Below are positions 1 to 5,875 of a stretch of 6,508 nucleotides of DNA, piece after piece. The notes under the pieces were generated by a model. That model worked only from the letters and a program-made list of their open reading frames with translations, searched no databases and was not told where the DNA came from. Position numbers and translations under genes: made by a program. Source of the stretch: Caryophanales bacterium (GTDB lineage: Bacteria > Bacillota_I > Bacilli_A > RFN20 > CAG-826). The stretch's first letter is position 1. Each line of letters starts with the position of its first letter. The stretch covers positions 1-6,508 of the forward strand of contig JALEUF010000065.1 in the NCBI GenBank assembly GCA_022781015.1, in the 5' to 3' direction.

Positions 1-2
1 CC

Positions 3-1094
3 ACGAAAGAAGAAATCCAGTCTGCTTACCGTAAGTTAGCTAAGAAATATCACCCCGATATCAACCATGACCCAGATGCACCTAAGATGTTTGAAGAGGT
101 ACAGGAGGCCTATGATGTCTTAAAAGATGACACCAAGAGGCAACAATACGACCAATTCGGACATGCTGCATTCGAACAGGGATCGTCAATGGGTGGAGGA
201 GGTCCATTTGGACAAGGGTTCTCTTCTGCAGGTTTCGGCGATGTAGATTTAAACGATATCTTCAATTCTTTCTTTGGAGGAGGCGGATCTAGAAGAAGTT
301 CAAGAGCTTCATCTGGCCCTTCAAAAGGAGATGATACAGTCACTAGAATTAGGATTTCCTTCATGGATGCTATTTTAGGGACAAAGGTCAAGATACCTCT
401 TACTTACGATGAGCCATGTGAACATTGCCATGGTTCTGGTGCTGAAGATGAAAGTTCAATTACAACATGTCCATATTGTGGTGGTAGCGGATATGTAACT
501 ACCCAAAATAGGACGATATTTGGAATGATGCAGTCCCAAAGCCCATGTTCGCATTGCGGTGGCACTGGTAAGATAATCAAGAATAAATGCCATGAATGCG
601 GCGGTGCTGGCTATACTAGGGTCAAGAAAGACTTAACCGTAAATATTCCAGCCGGCATCAATAACGGACAGCAAATTAGGGTTGCTGGAAAAGGCGGCAG
701 AGGAATAAATGGTGGACCAAATGGAGACTTATATGTCGAAGTATTGGTTGCAGATCATGAAATATTCAAGCGTGAAGGCAATGATATCCACCTAGAAATA
801 CCGCTTTCATTTGTTGATTGTGCTTTAGGTATAACGATTGATGTGCCTACTGTATATGGGGAAGTCGAAGTCAAGATTCCAGAGGGCGCACAGCCTCAAC
901 AAATCCTTAAAATCAGGGGAAGAGGCGTCAAAGACCTTAGAAGTGGCAATCCAGGCGATGAATATCTTCATATCAAAGTTGAGACCCCGACCAAATTAAG
1001 CAAGGCTCAAAAGGAATTGCTTGAAGAATTCAGGGCTCAAGGTGAGAAGAAAGATTCAATCTTCGCCAAATGGAAATCAAAATTCTCTAAATAG
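3..1094 (+). CDS. dnaJ: Chaperone DnaJ (Hsp40), 5' end cut by the window
   Basis: Type I J-protein co-chaperone that stimulates DnaK ATP hydrolysis and hands unfolded clients to it in the cytoplasm. The reading frame is open from base 3; the true start lies outside. The HPD motif that contacts DnaK is at 51-59; since HPD is normally near residue 33, only about 16 N-terminal residues are missing. A Gly/Phe-rich linker with a DIF motif follows (about 180-310). The zinc domain at 417-611 holds four complete CxxCxGxG repeats (CEHCHGSG, CPYCGGSG, CSHCGGTG, CHECGGAG), so both zinc sites look intact. The C-terminal substrate-binding beta domains run to the end. An ATG at 87 exists, but using it would delete the HPD motif, so it is internal. 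The gene closes a transcription unit, with a terminator overlapping its stop codon. In Bacillota dnaJ usually follows hrcA-grpE-dnaK; that part is not visible. Confidence 0.97.
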   Translation, partial: TKEEIQSAYRKLAKKYHPDINHDPDAPKMFEEVQEAYDVLKDDTKRQQYDQFGHAAFEQGSSMGGGGPFGQGFSSAGFGDVDLNDIFNSFFGGGGSRRSSRASSGPSKGDDTVTRIRISFMDAILGTKVKIPLTYDEPCEHCHGSGAEDESSITTCPYCGGSGYVTTQNRTIFGMMQSQSPCSHCGGTGKIIKNKCHECGGAGYTRVKKDLTVNIPAGINNGQQIRVAGKGGRGINGGPNGDLYVEVLVADHEIFKREGNDIHLEIPLSFVDCALGITIDVPTVYGEVEVKIPEGAQPQQILKIRGRGVKDLRSGNPGDEYLHIKVETPTKLSKAQKELLEEFRAQGEKKDSIFAKWKSKFSK

Positions 1095-1119
1095 ACTGGC
1101 TAATAACTAGTCTATTTTT
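1090..1119 (+). terminator. Rho-independent terminator of dnaJ
   Basis: The arms TAGACT (1092-1097) and AGTCTA (1109-1114) pair perfectly. The stem gains a G-U and a G-C pair inside (1098-1099 with 1107-1108), leaving a 7-base loop, and T1115-T1119 follows. The left arm includes the dnaJ stop codon. It separates the chaperone transcript from the downstream cluster. Confidence 0.8.
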
Positions 1120-1149
1120 CATTTTTACCCTAAACGAATTCTTTTTTCT

Positions 1150-1158
1150 TGCTATACT
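1150..1158 (+). promoter_or_regulatory. Extended -10 promoter of the TM2-rsmE-mtaB cluster
   Basis: TGC-TATACT (1150-1158) matches the extended -10 pattern TGn-TATAAT at all but one position. No good -35 box lies 16-18 bases upstream, as is common for extended -10 promoters. Transcription would start about 6-9 bases after the -10 box, at about 1165-1168, essentially on the ATG at 1168. The position just after the dnaJ terminator supports a promoter here. The exact start site is inferred. Confidence 0.6.
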
Positions 1159-1167
1159 TATATAGGT

Positions 1168-1608
1168 ATGCCTTATTGTAAGTATTGTAAAAAAGAAATT
1201 TCAAAATTTGATAGGGATGTTTGTCCTCATTGTGGAGGGATTTCTCCTATCGAGGATAATTATAAAACCATGGATGTTACGACATCTTTTGGTAAATATG
1301 GGGAAGATATTAGCCTATATAAGAGCAAGTCACATAAGAAATTTGCCTTACTTTGCATGCTTTTAGGAATGGTTGGAGTCCATAATTTCTATATTCATAA
1401 GCAAAAGATGGCCTATATCAACATTGCTATATCCATCTTATTCATTGCCTGCCTGGGCTTAATATTATATTTTTCTGGTGCGATTAAGAATTATTATTTA
1501 GCTTTTTTGCTACCTTTTATAATTTTATTCGTAATCTATCTATTTTTAGGACTTTATTATCTTAAAAAGGATTCCTTAAAAGATGGAGAAGGGGAGTTCT
1601 TGCGCTGA
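1168..1608 (+). CDS. Zinc-ribbon TM2-domain membrane protein
   Basis: A 146-residue protein of unknown role. The N-terminus is a short cytoplasmic zinc ribbon, C4-x2-C7 and C19-x2-C22. A polar linker (about 25-55) leads to a TM2 domain: a basic K/H patch, then hydrophobic residues 59-71 running into the signature LLGMVGVHNFY (65-75), and a second hydrophobic stretch at about 82-103. A further helix at about 109-131 lies beyond the usual TM2 pair, so three membrane segments are likely; the tail is charged. The ATG is the first possible start after an in-frame TAG at 1108, and the CxxC at residues 4-7 supports it. No SD sequence is present at a usable distance; an AGG at 1164-1166 is one base from the ATG. 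It is the first gene of the cluster, and its TGA stop shares one base with the rsmE start, implying translational coupling. It occupies the position where prmA is usual in Bacillota. The domain call is firm; the function is not known. Confidence 0.85.
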   Translation: MPYCKYCKKEISKFDRDVCPHCGGISPIEDNYKTMDVTTSFGKYGEDISLYKSKSHKKFALLCMLLGMVGVHNFYIHKQKMAYINIAISILFIACLGLILYFSGAIKNYYLAFLLPFIILFVIYLFLGLYYLKKDSLKDGEGEFLR

Positions 1609-2318
1609 TGCAGCATTATTTTGGTAGCGTCAATTCTTTTGGGGAAGTTGAATTGGATAATGATTCGCTTCACCATCTTTTATCTGTAAAAAGAGCCACT
1701 GTAGGAGAAGAAATCGAATTAAGCGATAAGAATATAACCTATAGATGCAAGATAACTTCTCTTGAGCCTTTAAAGGCAGATATTTTAGAAAAGGTCGATT
1801 GCAGGGAAAATAATTCATCATTAGGACTGGCTTTTTGCTTATTAAAAGGCGATCATAATGAATTAATTGTATTAAAAGGAACTGAATTAGGCGTTTCTAG
1901 TTTCTATCCGGTTATTTCAGATAGAGCCATAGTTAAGCCAAAGAGCAAAGAGGACAATAAATACCTTAGATTATGCAAAATTGCTAAAGAAGGCGCCGAA
2001 CAATGCAGAAGGAATTCCATTCCAGAGGTTAACGAATATATAAAATTCGACGATTTATTAAAATTAGATTATCAACATAAGATTATCCCTTATGAAGAAG
2101 AAAGAGGATCATCCTCAACATTGCTATCTAGCCTAAATTCCCACAAAAACGAGTCTACATTGATTCTAATTGGCCCAGAGGGAGGATTTACCAAAGAAGA
2201 GGTTAATAAGGCAATAGAGGCTGGTTTTGAACCTGTATCACTTGGAAAGAGAATATTAAGAGCTGAAACGGCTGCTTTATACTGCTGCAGCTTATTTTCT
2301 GCATTAGACGAGGAATAA
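1608..2318 (+). CDS. rsmE: 16S rRNA (uracil-1498-N3)-methyltransferase RsmE
   Basis: SPOUT-class methyltransferase that uses S-adenosylmethionine to methylate N3 of U1498 of 16S rRNA, in the decoding region of the assembled 30S subunit. It has 236 residues, close to the usual 240-250. The N-terminal part (about 1-65) matches the PUA-like RNA-binding domain. The trefoil-knot domain carries the family signatures KGTELGV (90-96), EGAEQCRR (128-135), IGPEGGF (188-194) and LGKRILRAETA (212-222); the last two form the cofactor pocket. The start overlaps the upstream TGA by one base (TGATG), and an SD-like AAGGGGAG at 1589-1596 lies within the preceding gene, so translation is probably coupled to the TM2 gene. 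The next gene starts three bases after its stop. Confidence 0.95.
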   Translation: MQHYFGSVNSFGEVELDNDSLHHLLSVKRATVGEEIELSDKNITYRCKITSLEPLKADILEKVDCRENNSSLGLAFCLLKGDHNELIVLKGTELGVSSFYPVISDRAIVKPKSKEDNKYLRLCKIAKEGAEQCRRNSIPEVNEYIKFDDLLKLDYQHKIIPYEEERGSSSTLLSSLNSHKNESTLILIGPEGGFTKEEVNKAIEAGFEPVSLGKRILRAETAALYCCSLFSALDEE

Positions 2319-2321
2319 TTA

Positions 2322-3116
2322 ATGGATTTATTTGAAACATTAGAGAAAAAGCAAAGGAACTGTGGCTTTGAAAAATGCTCCGAGATGCGTTTTTTCCTCG
2401 ATAATTCCTCGTTGTTAAATGAAACAACTAATTTTGAGATATTCAAAAAGGCTTCGGATTCTTTTGATATTATCAGGGCTAATTTGATAATCAGGGCAAT
2501 TCAAAACAAGAAACTAATTGAATCTAGCTATATCAAAATAGCCAAAGCCGATACTTCGAAAGGCGATAAACCAGATCCGAATTCCTCTTCCATAAAAGAA
2601 GCGATGAATAAGGTTGTGGATTCGTTACCATACTTTGAAGATAATGGGACTAAAATATACATTCCGATATTCTCAAAAAGCGTCAATGATATTTATCTAA
2701 ACCATTTAGAGAAGTTATTGGCTGCCCCATATAAATATCTAAAGAAGAACTTTGATGCAGTGGTTGTGGATCCATTCGATTATTACGGGTCTAGAATATA
2801 TGATTCCTTCTTCACCAGGCTAATATGCATAGACAAAAGGAATGGATATAGTGCTTATTATGATTATGATGCATGCAGGGTTTACTTCGTAAATCCTCAA
2901 GGCAGATTAGATGCGAAAATATGCTTGTTTGATATCTATTTAAGGAATCCTCAAATCAATCATATGCTGGAAAGATTAAAGGATATTGTAGAAGCGTATT
3001 ATTTAAGTAATAAGACAATTCTTGGTGAAAAATTAGTAGAAAAAAAGTTGATTTCAAGTACATTGATTAATTCTATAACTGCGAAAGAAATTAAGAAATT
3101 TGGCATAGATAAATAG
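2322..3116 (+). CDS. Conserved-position hypothetical protein (264 aa)
   Basis: I do not recognise this family. The frame is well supported as a gene: 264 codons, a good SD (GAGGA, 2310-2314, inside the end of rsmE) seven bases before the ATG, a 3-base gap from rsmE and 14 bases to mtaB. No signal peptide or membrane segment is visible, so it is probably cytoplasmic. Residues 36-75 look helical and contain a repeated IIRA (50-53 and 56-59). Residues 77-92 are polar and probably a loop. Residues 145-205 are rich in Tyr, Phe and Asp, with VVVDPFDYYGSRIYDSFFTR (147-166), and look like alternating beta strands. The C-terminus (215-262) is helical and lysine-rich. Only Cys14 and Cys19 are close together, so a metal site is not evident. 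Placement between an rRNA and a tRNA modification enzyme suggests a link to translation, but this is inference only. Confidence 0.8.
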   Translation: MDLFETLEKKQRNCGFEKCSEMRFFLDNSSLLNETTNFEIFKKASDSFDIIRANLIIRAIQNKKLIESSYIKIAKADTSKGDKPDPNSSSIKEAMNKVVDSLPYFEDNGTKIYIPIFSKSVNDIYLNHLEKLLAAPYKYLKKNFDAVVVDPFDYYGSRIYDSFFTRLICIDKRNGYSAYYDYDACRVYFVNPQGRLDAKICLFDIYLRNPQINHMLERLKDIVEAYYLSNKTILGEKLVEKKLISSTLINSITAKEIKKFGIDK

Positions 3117-3130
3117 AAAGATACCTCAAA

Positions 3131-4414
3131 ATGAAAAAATATTATTCACATTCACTTGGCTGCAAGGTTAATTCCTATGAAACTGTTCTTTTGACAACTG
3201 AACTAGATAATCTAGGCTATACCAAAACCGATTCGCCTAGTCAGGCAGACGTAATCATCTTAAATACATGTTCAGTAACCTCGACGGCCGACCAAAAATC
3301 AAGGCAACACATAAGATCGTTAAAAAGCAAAAACAAAGATGGCATTCTTTTGGTTATGGGATGTTATTCCCAATCAAACGCCCAATTAGTTGCTGATATG
3401 GGGGCTGATATAGTTCTTGGCTCTAGCAATAGGCATTTAGCAATTGATTATATAAATCAGTTTAATAAAACTCATCAAAAAATTGTCGATGTAAAACCTA
3501 GCGTTAGAAAAGAAACCTATGAGGAATTCGGATTAGGAAGTTTCGGAGTCAATGCTAGGGCTTACCTAAAGATTCAAGATGGTTGTGACAATTTCTGTTC
3601 TTATTGCTATATTCCTCAGCTTAGGGGAAATTCGCGTTCAAGAAACCCACTAGATGCGATAAACGAAGCCAAAAGACTCGCTGAATTAGGATATAATGAG
3701 ATTATTTTGACTGGAATTCATATAGGTGCTTATGGGAAAGATTTAGGAGATGGAACTTTTCATCTTTCGACTTTAATTGAATCTATACTTCAAAAAGTCC
3801 CATCAATAAAGAGATTAAGGATATCTTCGATTGAAGAAAGCGAGATAGATGATCATCTTATACATCTATTAAAAACTGAAGAAAGAATTGTTCCTCATTT
3901 GCATATTCCTTTGCAGTCTGGCTCTTCTAGTGTTCTTAAAAGAATGAAAAGAAAATACGATACAGATGCTTTCCTTTCTAAACTTGATGAAATAAGAATG
4001 GCTAGGCCAGGAATTGCAATAACTACCGATGTAATCGTAGGTTTTCCTTTAGAAACCGAGGAAGAATTCTTAGAAACTATGGATTTTTGCAAGAAGGCTA
4101 ATTTCTCTGAGATCCATGTTTTCCCATATTCGTCTAGGCCAAAAACCTATGCAGCGACCTTACCTCAACTTGATCCTTCAATTAAAAAAGAAAGAACTCA
4201 TAAATTAATTGAATTATCAAAGCAATTAAGAGAAGAATATAAAAAACAATTCATAGGAAAGCCATTAGACGTCTTGTTTGAATCGTATGACGAAGAGAAG
4301 CATATTGCATATGGACATACTCCAAATTATCTATTGGTAGGGGTAAATAGCCCAGTTTCTTTGACAGGAGAAATCAAAACAATAATATTCGATTCTTCGA
4401 TTTCATCGGATTAA
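3131..4414 (+). CDS. mtaB: tRNA (N6-threonylcarbamoyladenosine-37-C2)-methylthiotransferase MtaB
   Basis: Radical-SAM enzyme that adds a methylthio group to t6A37, giving ms2t6A in tRNAs reading ANN codons. It uses two [4Fe-4S] clusters. The 427-residue protein shows all three parts: an N-terminal methylthiotransferase domain with Cys11, Cys47 and Cys78 for the auxiliary cluster; a radical-SAM core with CxxxCxxC at Cys152, Cys156 and Cys159, followed by TGIHIGAYGKDL (194-205), HIPLQSGSS and DVIVGFPLET; and a C-terminal TRAM-like RNA-binding part from about 377. TGIHIGAYGKDL and overall length favour MtaB over MiaB or RimO. The SD is weak (AGAAAG, about 3115-3120), so translation may depend on the gene upstream. 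No convincing terminator follows, so some transcripts may run into rpmF. Confidence 0.94.
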   Translation: MKKYYSHSLGCKVNSYETVLLTTELDNLGYTKTDSPSQADVIILNTCSVTSTADQKSRQHIRSLKSKNKDGILLVMGCYSQSNAQLVADMGADIVLGSSNRHLAIDYINQFNKTHQKIVDVKPSVRKETYEEFGLGSFGVNARAYLKIQDGCDNFCSYCYIPQLRGNSRSRNPLDAINEAKRLAELGYNEIILTGIHIGAYGKDLGDGTFHLSTLIESILQKVPSIKRLRISSIEESEIDDHLIHLLKTEERIVPHLHIPLQSGSSSVLKRMKRKYDTDAFLSKLDEIRMARPGIAITTDVIVGFPLETEEEFLETMDFCKKANFSEIHVFPYSSRPKTYAATLPQLDPSIKKERTHKLIELSKQLREEYKKQFIGKPLDVLFESYDEEKHIAYGHTPNYLLVGVNSPVSLTGEIKTIIFDSSISSD

Positions 4415-4449
4415 TTTGGAATTTTTTTGACATCGTCTCACTTTTTTCC

Positions 4450-4477
4450 TTGTTATTCAAATTTTTGTTTATATAAT
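4450..4477 (+). promoter_or_regulatory. Promoter of rpmF
   Basis: A perfect TATAAT (4472-4477) lies 16 bases after TTGTTA (4450-4455), which fits a vegetative sigma-A promoter. Transcription would start near 4484, giving a leader of about 20 bases that contains the SD. A TTGACA at 4427-4432 is also present, but the bases at its -10 distance (TTGTTA) are poor. Confidence 0.7.
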
Positions 4478-4491
4478 TTGACACGTTCAAA
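4477..4491 (+). repeat. Short inverted repeat across the rpmF start site
   Basis: TTTGA (4477-4481) and TCAAA (4487-4491) are exact inverted arms around CACGT. The repeat spans the end of the -10 box, the predicted start site and the first bases of the SD. It could be an operator, but the arms are short and AT-rich, so chance is quite possible. Confidence 0.3.
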
Positions 4492-4504
4492 GGAGATTTA
4501 GGCC

Positions 4505-4705
4505 ATGGCAGTACCACAAAGAAGAACTAGTAAAACTAGGAAAAGGTTACGTCGTTCACACTTCAAACTAAATGTCGTTGGATTAGTTGCTTGCCCACAT
4601 TGTGGCGAAATGATTCGTTCTCACCACGTTTGCCCAAAATGCGGATATTATAACGGCAAGGAAGTCTTACACATTTCTAAAGAAGAAGACGCACCAAGCA
4701 AATAA
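4505..4705 (+). CDS. rpmF: 50S ribosomal protein L32
   Basis: Large-subunit ribosomal protein. The 66-residue product opens with the family's conserved MAVPQRRTSKTRKR and has the zinc-binding form of L32, with Cys30-x2-Cys33 and Cys43-x2-Cys46. The tail after residue 57 is a few residues longer than in short homologues and acidic. A strong SD (AAAGGAGA, 4489-4496) lies eight bases before the ATG. It has its own promoter and a terminator, so it appears to be transcribed alone. In many bacteria rpmF follows a DUF177 (YceD) gene; here it follows mtaB. All four cysteines are kept, so this copy should need zinc. Confidence 0.97.
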   Translation: MAVPQRRTSKTRKRLRRSHFKLNVVGLVACPHCGEMIRSHHVCPKCGYYNGKEVLHISKEEDAPSK

Positions 4706-4711
4706 GAAATT

Positions 4712-4735
4712 CCATCTCGCTCGAGATGGTTTTTT
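4712..4735 (+). terminator. Rho-independent terminator of rpmF
   Basis: CCATCTC (4712-4718) pairs perfectly with GAGATGG (4723-4729) around a four-base loop, followed by six T (4730-4735). It lies seven bases after the rpmF stop. Confidence 0.9.
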
Positions 4736-4778
4736 ATTTCTTATATATATGGAAATATAACTAAGTAATTCTTGTGTT

Positions 4779-4825
4779 TTACCTGGGTATAACTTGAACT
4801 AGAGTTATAAGGAAAATCTAGGTAA
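4779..4825 (+). promoter_or_regulatory. Two-part inverted repeat in the deoC leader
   Basis: The inner arms TATAACT (4788-4794) and AGTTATA (4803-4809) are exact inverted repeats around 8 bases. The outer arms TTACCTGG (4779-4786) and CTAGGTAA (4818-4825) pair over 8 bases with one G-U. As RNA this would be one long hairpin with a lopsided internal loop; as DNA it could be operators for a regulator. It ends nine bases before the deoC SD. There is no T-run after it, so it is not a simple terminator. I could not place a convincing promoter with standard spacing in 4736-4833. Regulation of deoC by DeoR-type repressors is known in other bacteria, but this sequence does not match an operator I know. 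Confidence 0.45.
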
Positions 4826-4846
4826 TATATAGAAGAGGAAAAACAA

Positions 4847-5494
4847 ATGGAAAAATTCAATAAATTATTCGACCACACCTTATTAAAACCAGATGCTAAA
4901 AAAGAAGATGTCATCAAATTATGCACTGAAGCAAGACAATATGATTTTGCTTCTGTCTGCGTTAATCCTGATTTTGTCTCTTTAGCCGCTAAAGAATTAA
5001 AGGGTACTGATGTTAAAGTATGCACTGTAATTGGCTTCCCATTAGGCGCAACTCTTCCTGAAATAACATGGATGGAAGCTACATTGGCATTATCTCAAGG
5101 TGCCGATGAAATCGATATGGTTATCAATGTTTCCGATGCTAAAGACCATAATTATGAAGCAATCGAAGAAGAAATCGACAAGATTAGAAAAGCCACCAAA
5201 GGCCATGTTTTGAAAGTAATATTTGAAACTTGCCTGTTAACTGATGAAGAAATTGTCGAAATCTGCAAAATCTGCGCCAAAGAGAAAGTCGACTTCGTAA
5301 AAACATCAACTGGCTTCTCTAAAGGCGGAGCTACAGTTGAAGCCGTTTCACTTATGAACAAGACCTTACAAGGTGCTTGTAAAATCAAAGCTAGCGGTGG
5401 AATCCATACTAAAGAAGAAGCCTTAGCCATGGTTAAGGCTGGTGCCACTAGGATTGGATGTTCTGCTTCTGTTAAAATAATGGAAGAAAAGTAA
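4847..5494 (+). CDS. deoC: Deoxyribose-phosphate aldolase
   Basis: Class I aldolase that splits 2-deoxy-D-ribose 5-phosphate into glyceraldehyde 3-phosphate and acetaldehyde, the last step of deoxynucleoside breakdown. The 215 residues fit the short bacterial form. The TIM-barrel motifs appear in order: DHTLLKP (9-15), VCVNP (37-41), VIGFPLG (61-67), EIDMVIN (88-94) with the acid/base Asp90, KVIFETCLLTD (123-133), VKTSTGF (151-157) with the Schiff-base Lys152, and KASGGI (181-186) with the second active-site Lys181. The phosphate-binding segment reads RIGCSAS (202-208), where Gly is common at the last position; activity should not be lost, but this is a variation. The SD (AGAGGA, 4834-4839) is seven bases before the ATG. 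No other nucleoside catabolic gene (pdp, deoB, deoD) is in the window, so it looks like a lone copy. No clear terminator separates it from rpsU. Confidence 0.96.
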   Translation: MEKFNKLFDHTLLKPDAKKEDVIKLCTEARQYDFASVCVNPDFVSLAAKELKGTDVKVCTVIGFPLGATLPEITWMEATLALSQGADEIDMVINVSDAKDHNYEAIEEEIDKIRKATKGHVLKVIFETCLLTDEEIVEICKICAKEKVDFVKTSTGFSKGGATVEAVSLMNKTLQGACKIKASGGIHTKEEALAMVKAGATRIGCSASVKIMEEK

Positions 5495-5511
5495 GAAATT
5501 CAAATAAAAAC

Positions 5512-5544
5512 TTATTGATTTTAACTTGCCGTTTATAGTATCCT
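5512..5544 (+). promoter_or_regulatory. Probable promoter region of rpsU
   Basis: TTATTG (5512-5517) and TATAGT (5534-5539) are 16 bases apart. An overlapping option is TTGATT (5515-5520) with TATCCT (5539-5544) at 18 bases. Either would start transcription near 5546-5551, leaving a leader of about 30 bases. The assignment is ambiguous, but a separate promoter fits a ribosomal protein gene. Confidence 0.45.
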
Positions 5545-5577
5545 ATTCAGGCACTAGCAGGAAGGAAGTGAGATTAA

Positions 5578-5754
5578 ATGGCCGTTAAGACAGTTGTTCG
5601 CGAAGGCGAAACTATCGATGATGCTCTTCGCCGCTTCAAAAGAGGCGTTAACAAATCCGGTATCCTTCTTGAAACCCGTAAACGTGAAGCTTATTTGAAG
5701 CCAGCGCTTATGAGAAAGATGAAATCCAAATTAGCACGTCGTAAGAAATTCTAA
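5578..5754 (+). CDS. rpsU: 30S ribosomal protein S21
   Basis: Small, very basic small-subunit protein that helps the 30S subunit engage mRNA near the anti-SD region. Reading from the ATG gives 58 residues ending in TAA: MAVKTVVREGETIDDALRRF, then a KRGVNKSGIL segment, then a long Arg/Lys-rich C-terminal helix ending RRKKF. Length and motifs match S21. The SD AGGAAGTGA (5563-5571) is a near-complete match to the anti-SD complement, six bases before the ATG. Arginine is mostly CGC or CGT (seven of nine codons), while mtaB and the unknown gene mainly use AGA/AGG, as expected for a highly expressed gene. In many Bacillota yqeY follows rpsU; here a terminator and an insertion sequence follow. Confidence 0.97.
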   Translation: MAVKTVVREGETIDDALRRFKRGVNKSGILLETRKREAYLKPALMRKMKSKLARRKKF

Positions 5755-5759
5755 TAATT

Positions 5760-5783
5760 AGCGTGAGAAATCACGCTTTTTTT
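5760..5783 (+). terminator. Rho-independent terminator of rpsU
   Basis: AGCGTGA (5760-5766) pairs perfectly with TCACGCT (5771-5777) across a GAAA tetraloop, followed by six T (5778-5783). It starts five bases after the rpsU stop. Confidence 0.95.
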
Positions 5784-5791
5784 GTGTTTGA

Positions 5792-5811
5792 GCTTGCACG
5801 TAGTGGCAAGC
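5792..5811 (+). repeat. GC-rich hairpin just inside or beside the left end of the insertion sequence
   Basis: GCTTGC (5792-5797) and GCAAGC (5806-5811) are exact inverted arms around 8 bases. Its GC content suits the insertion sequence more than the host, which would put the left tip upstream at about 5784-5791. The arms resemble the CTTGCG/CGCAAG arms in the tnpA leader. It is either a second left-end structure or leftover flank. Confidence 0.4.
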
Positions 5812-5816
5812 GAGTG

Positions 5817-5841
5817 AAAACTCCCCGATAGTCGGGGAGTT
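5817..5841 (+). repeat. Left-end subterminal hairpin (probable TnpA binding site)
   Basis: After AAAA (5817-5820), the arms CTCCCCGA (5821-5828) and TCGGGGAG (5832-5839) pair perfectly around a TAG loop; two A-T pairs can extend the foot (5819-5820 with 5840-5841). No T-run follows, so it is not a normal terminator. In this family TnpA binds such hairpins as single-stranded DNA, and a short guide sequence 5' of the foot selects the cleavage site; AAAA is the candidate guide. Confidence 0.75.
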
Positions 5842-5875
5842 CGGTAGAACTTATAGTTTTGGACATTTCTTAAAA

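Noticed and set aside
87..1094. dnaJ starting at the ATG at 87
   Set aside because: The same frame is open upstream and encodes the J-domain HPD motif at 51-59; the ATG is internal.
1606..1608. TGA read as Trp, as in some Mollicutes
   Set aside because: Trp is TGG in deoC and tnpA, and TGA ends the TM2 gene exactly at the rsmE start, so the standard code fits.
1630..2446. Minus-strand frames opposite rsmE and the unknown gene
   Set aside because: They have no recognisable motifs and lie wholly opposite well-supported genes; shadow frames. The same holds for those at 110-391, 3895-4092, 4741-5025, 5152-5448 and 6023-6232.
2471..2502. Direct repeat ATCAGGGC in the unknown gene
   Set aside because: Two in-frame copies encode IIRA twice within a probable helix; too short to mean more than local protein repetition.
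4399..4428. A terminator after mtaB
   Set aside because: There is a T-run at 4422-4428, but only a 4-bp CGAT/ATCG stem lies upstream and it is not adjacent; too weak to call.
5819..5841. The left-end hairpin as a second terminator
   Set aside because: No T-run follows, the rpsU terminator is complete upstream, and the hairpin matches the right-end one in plan.
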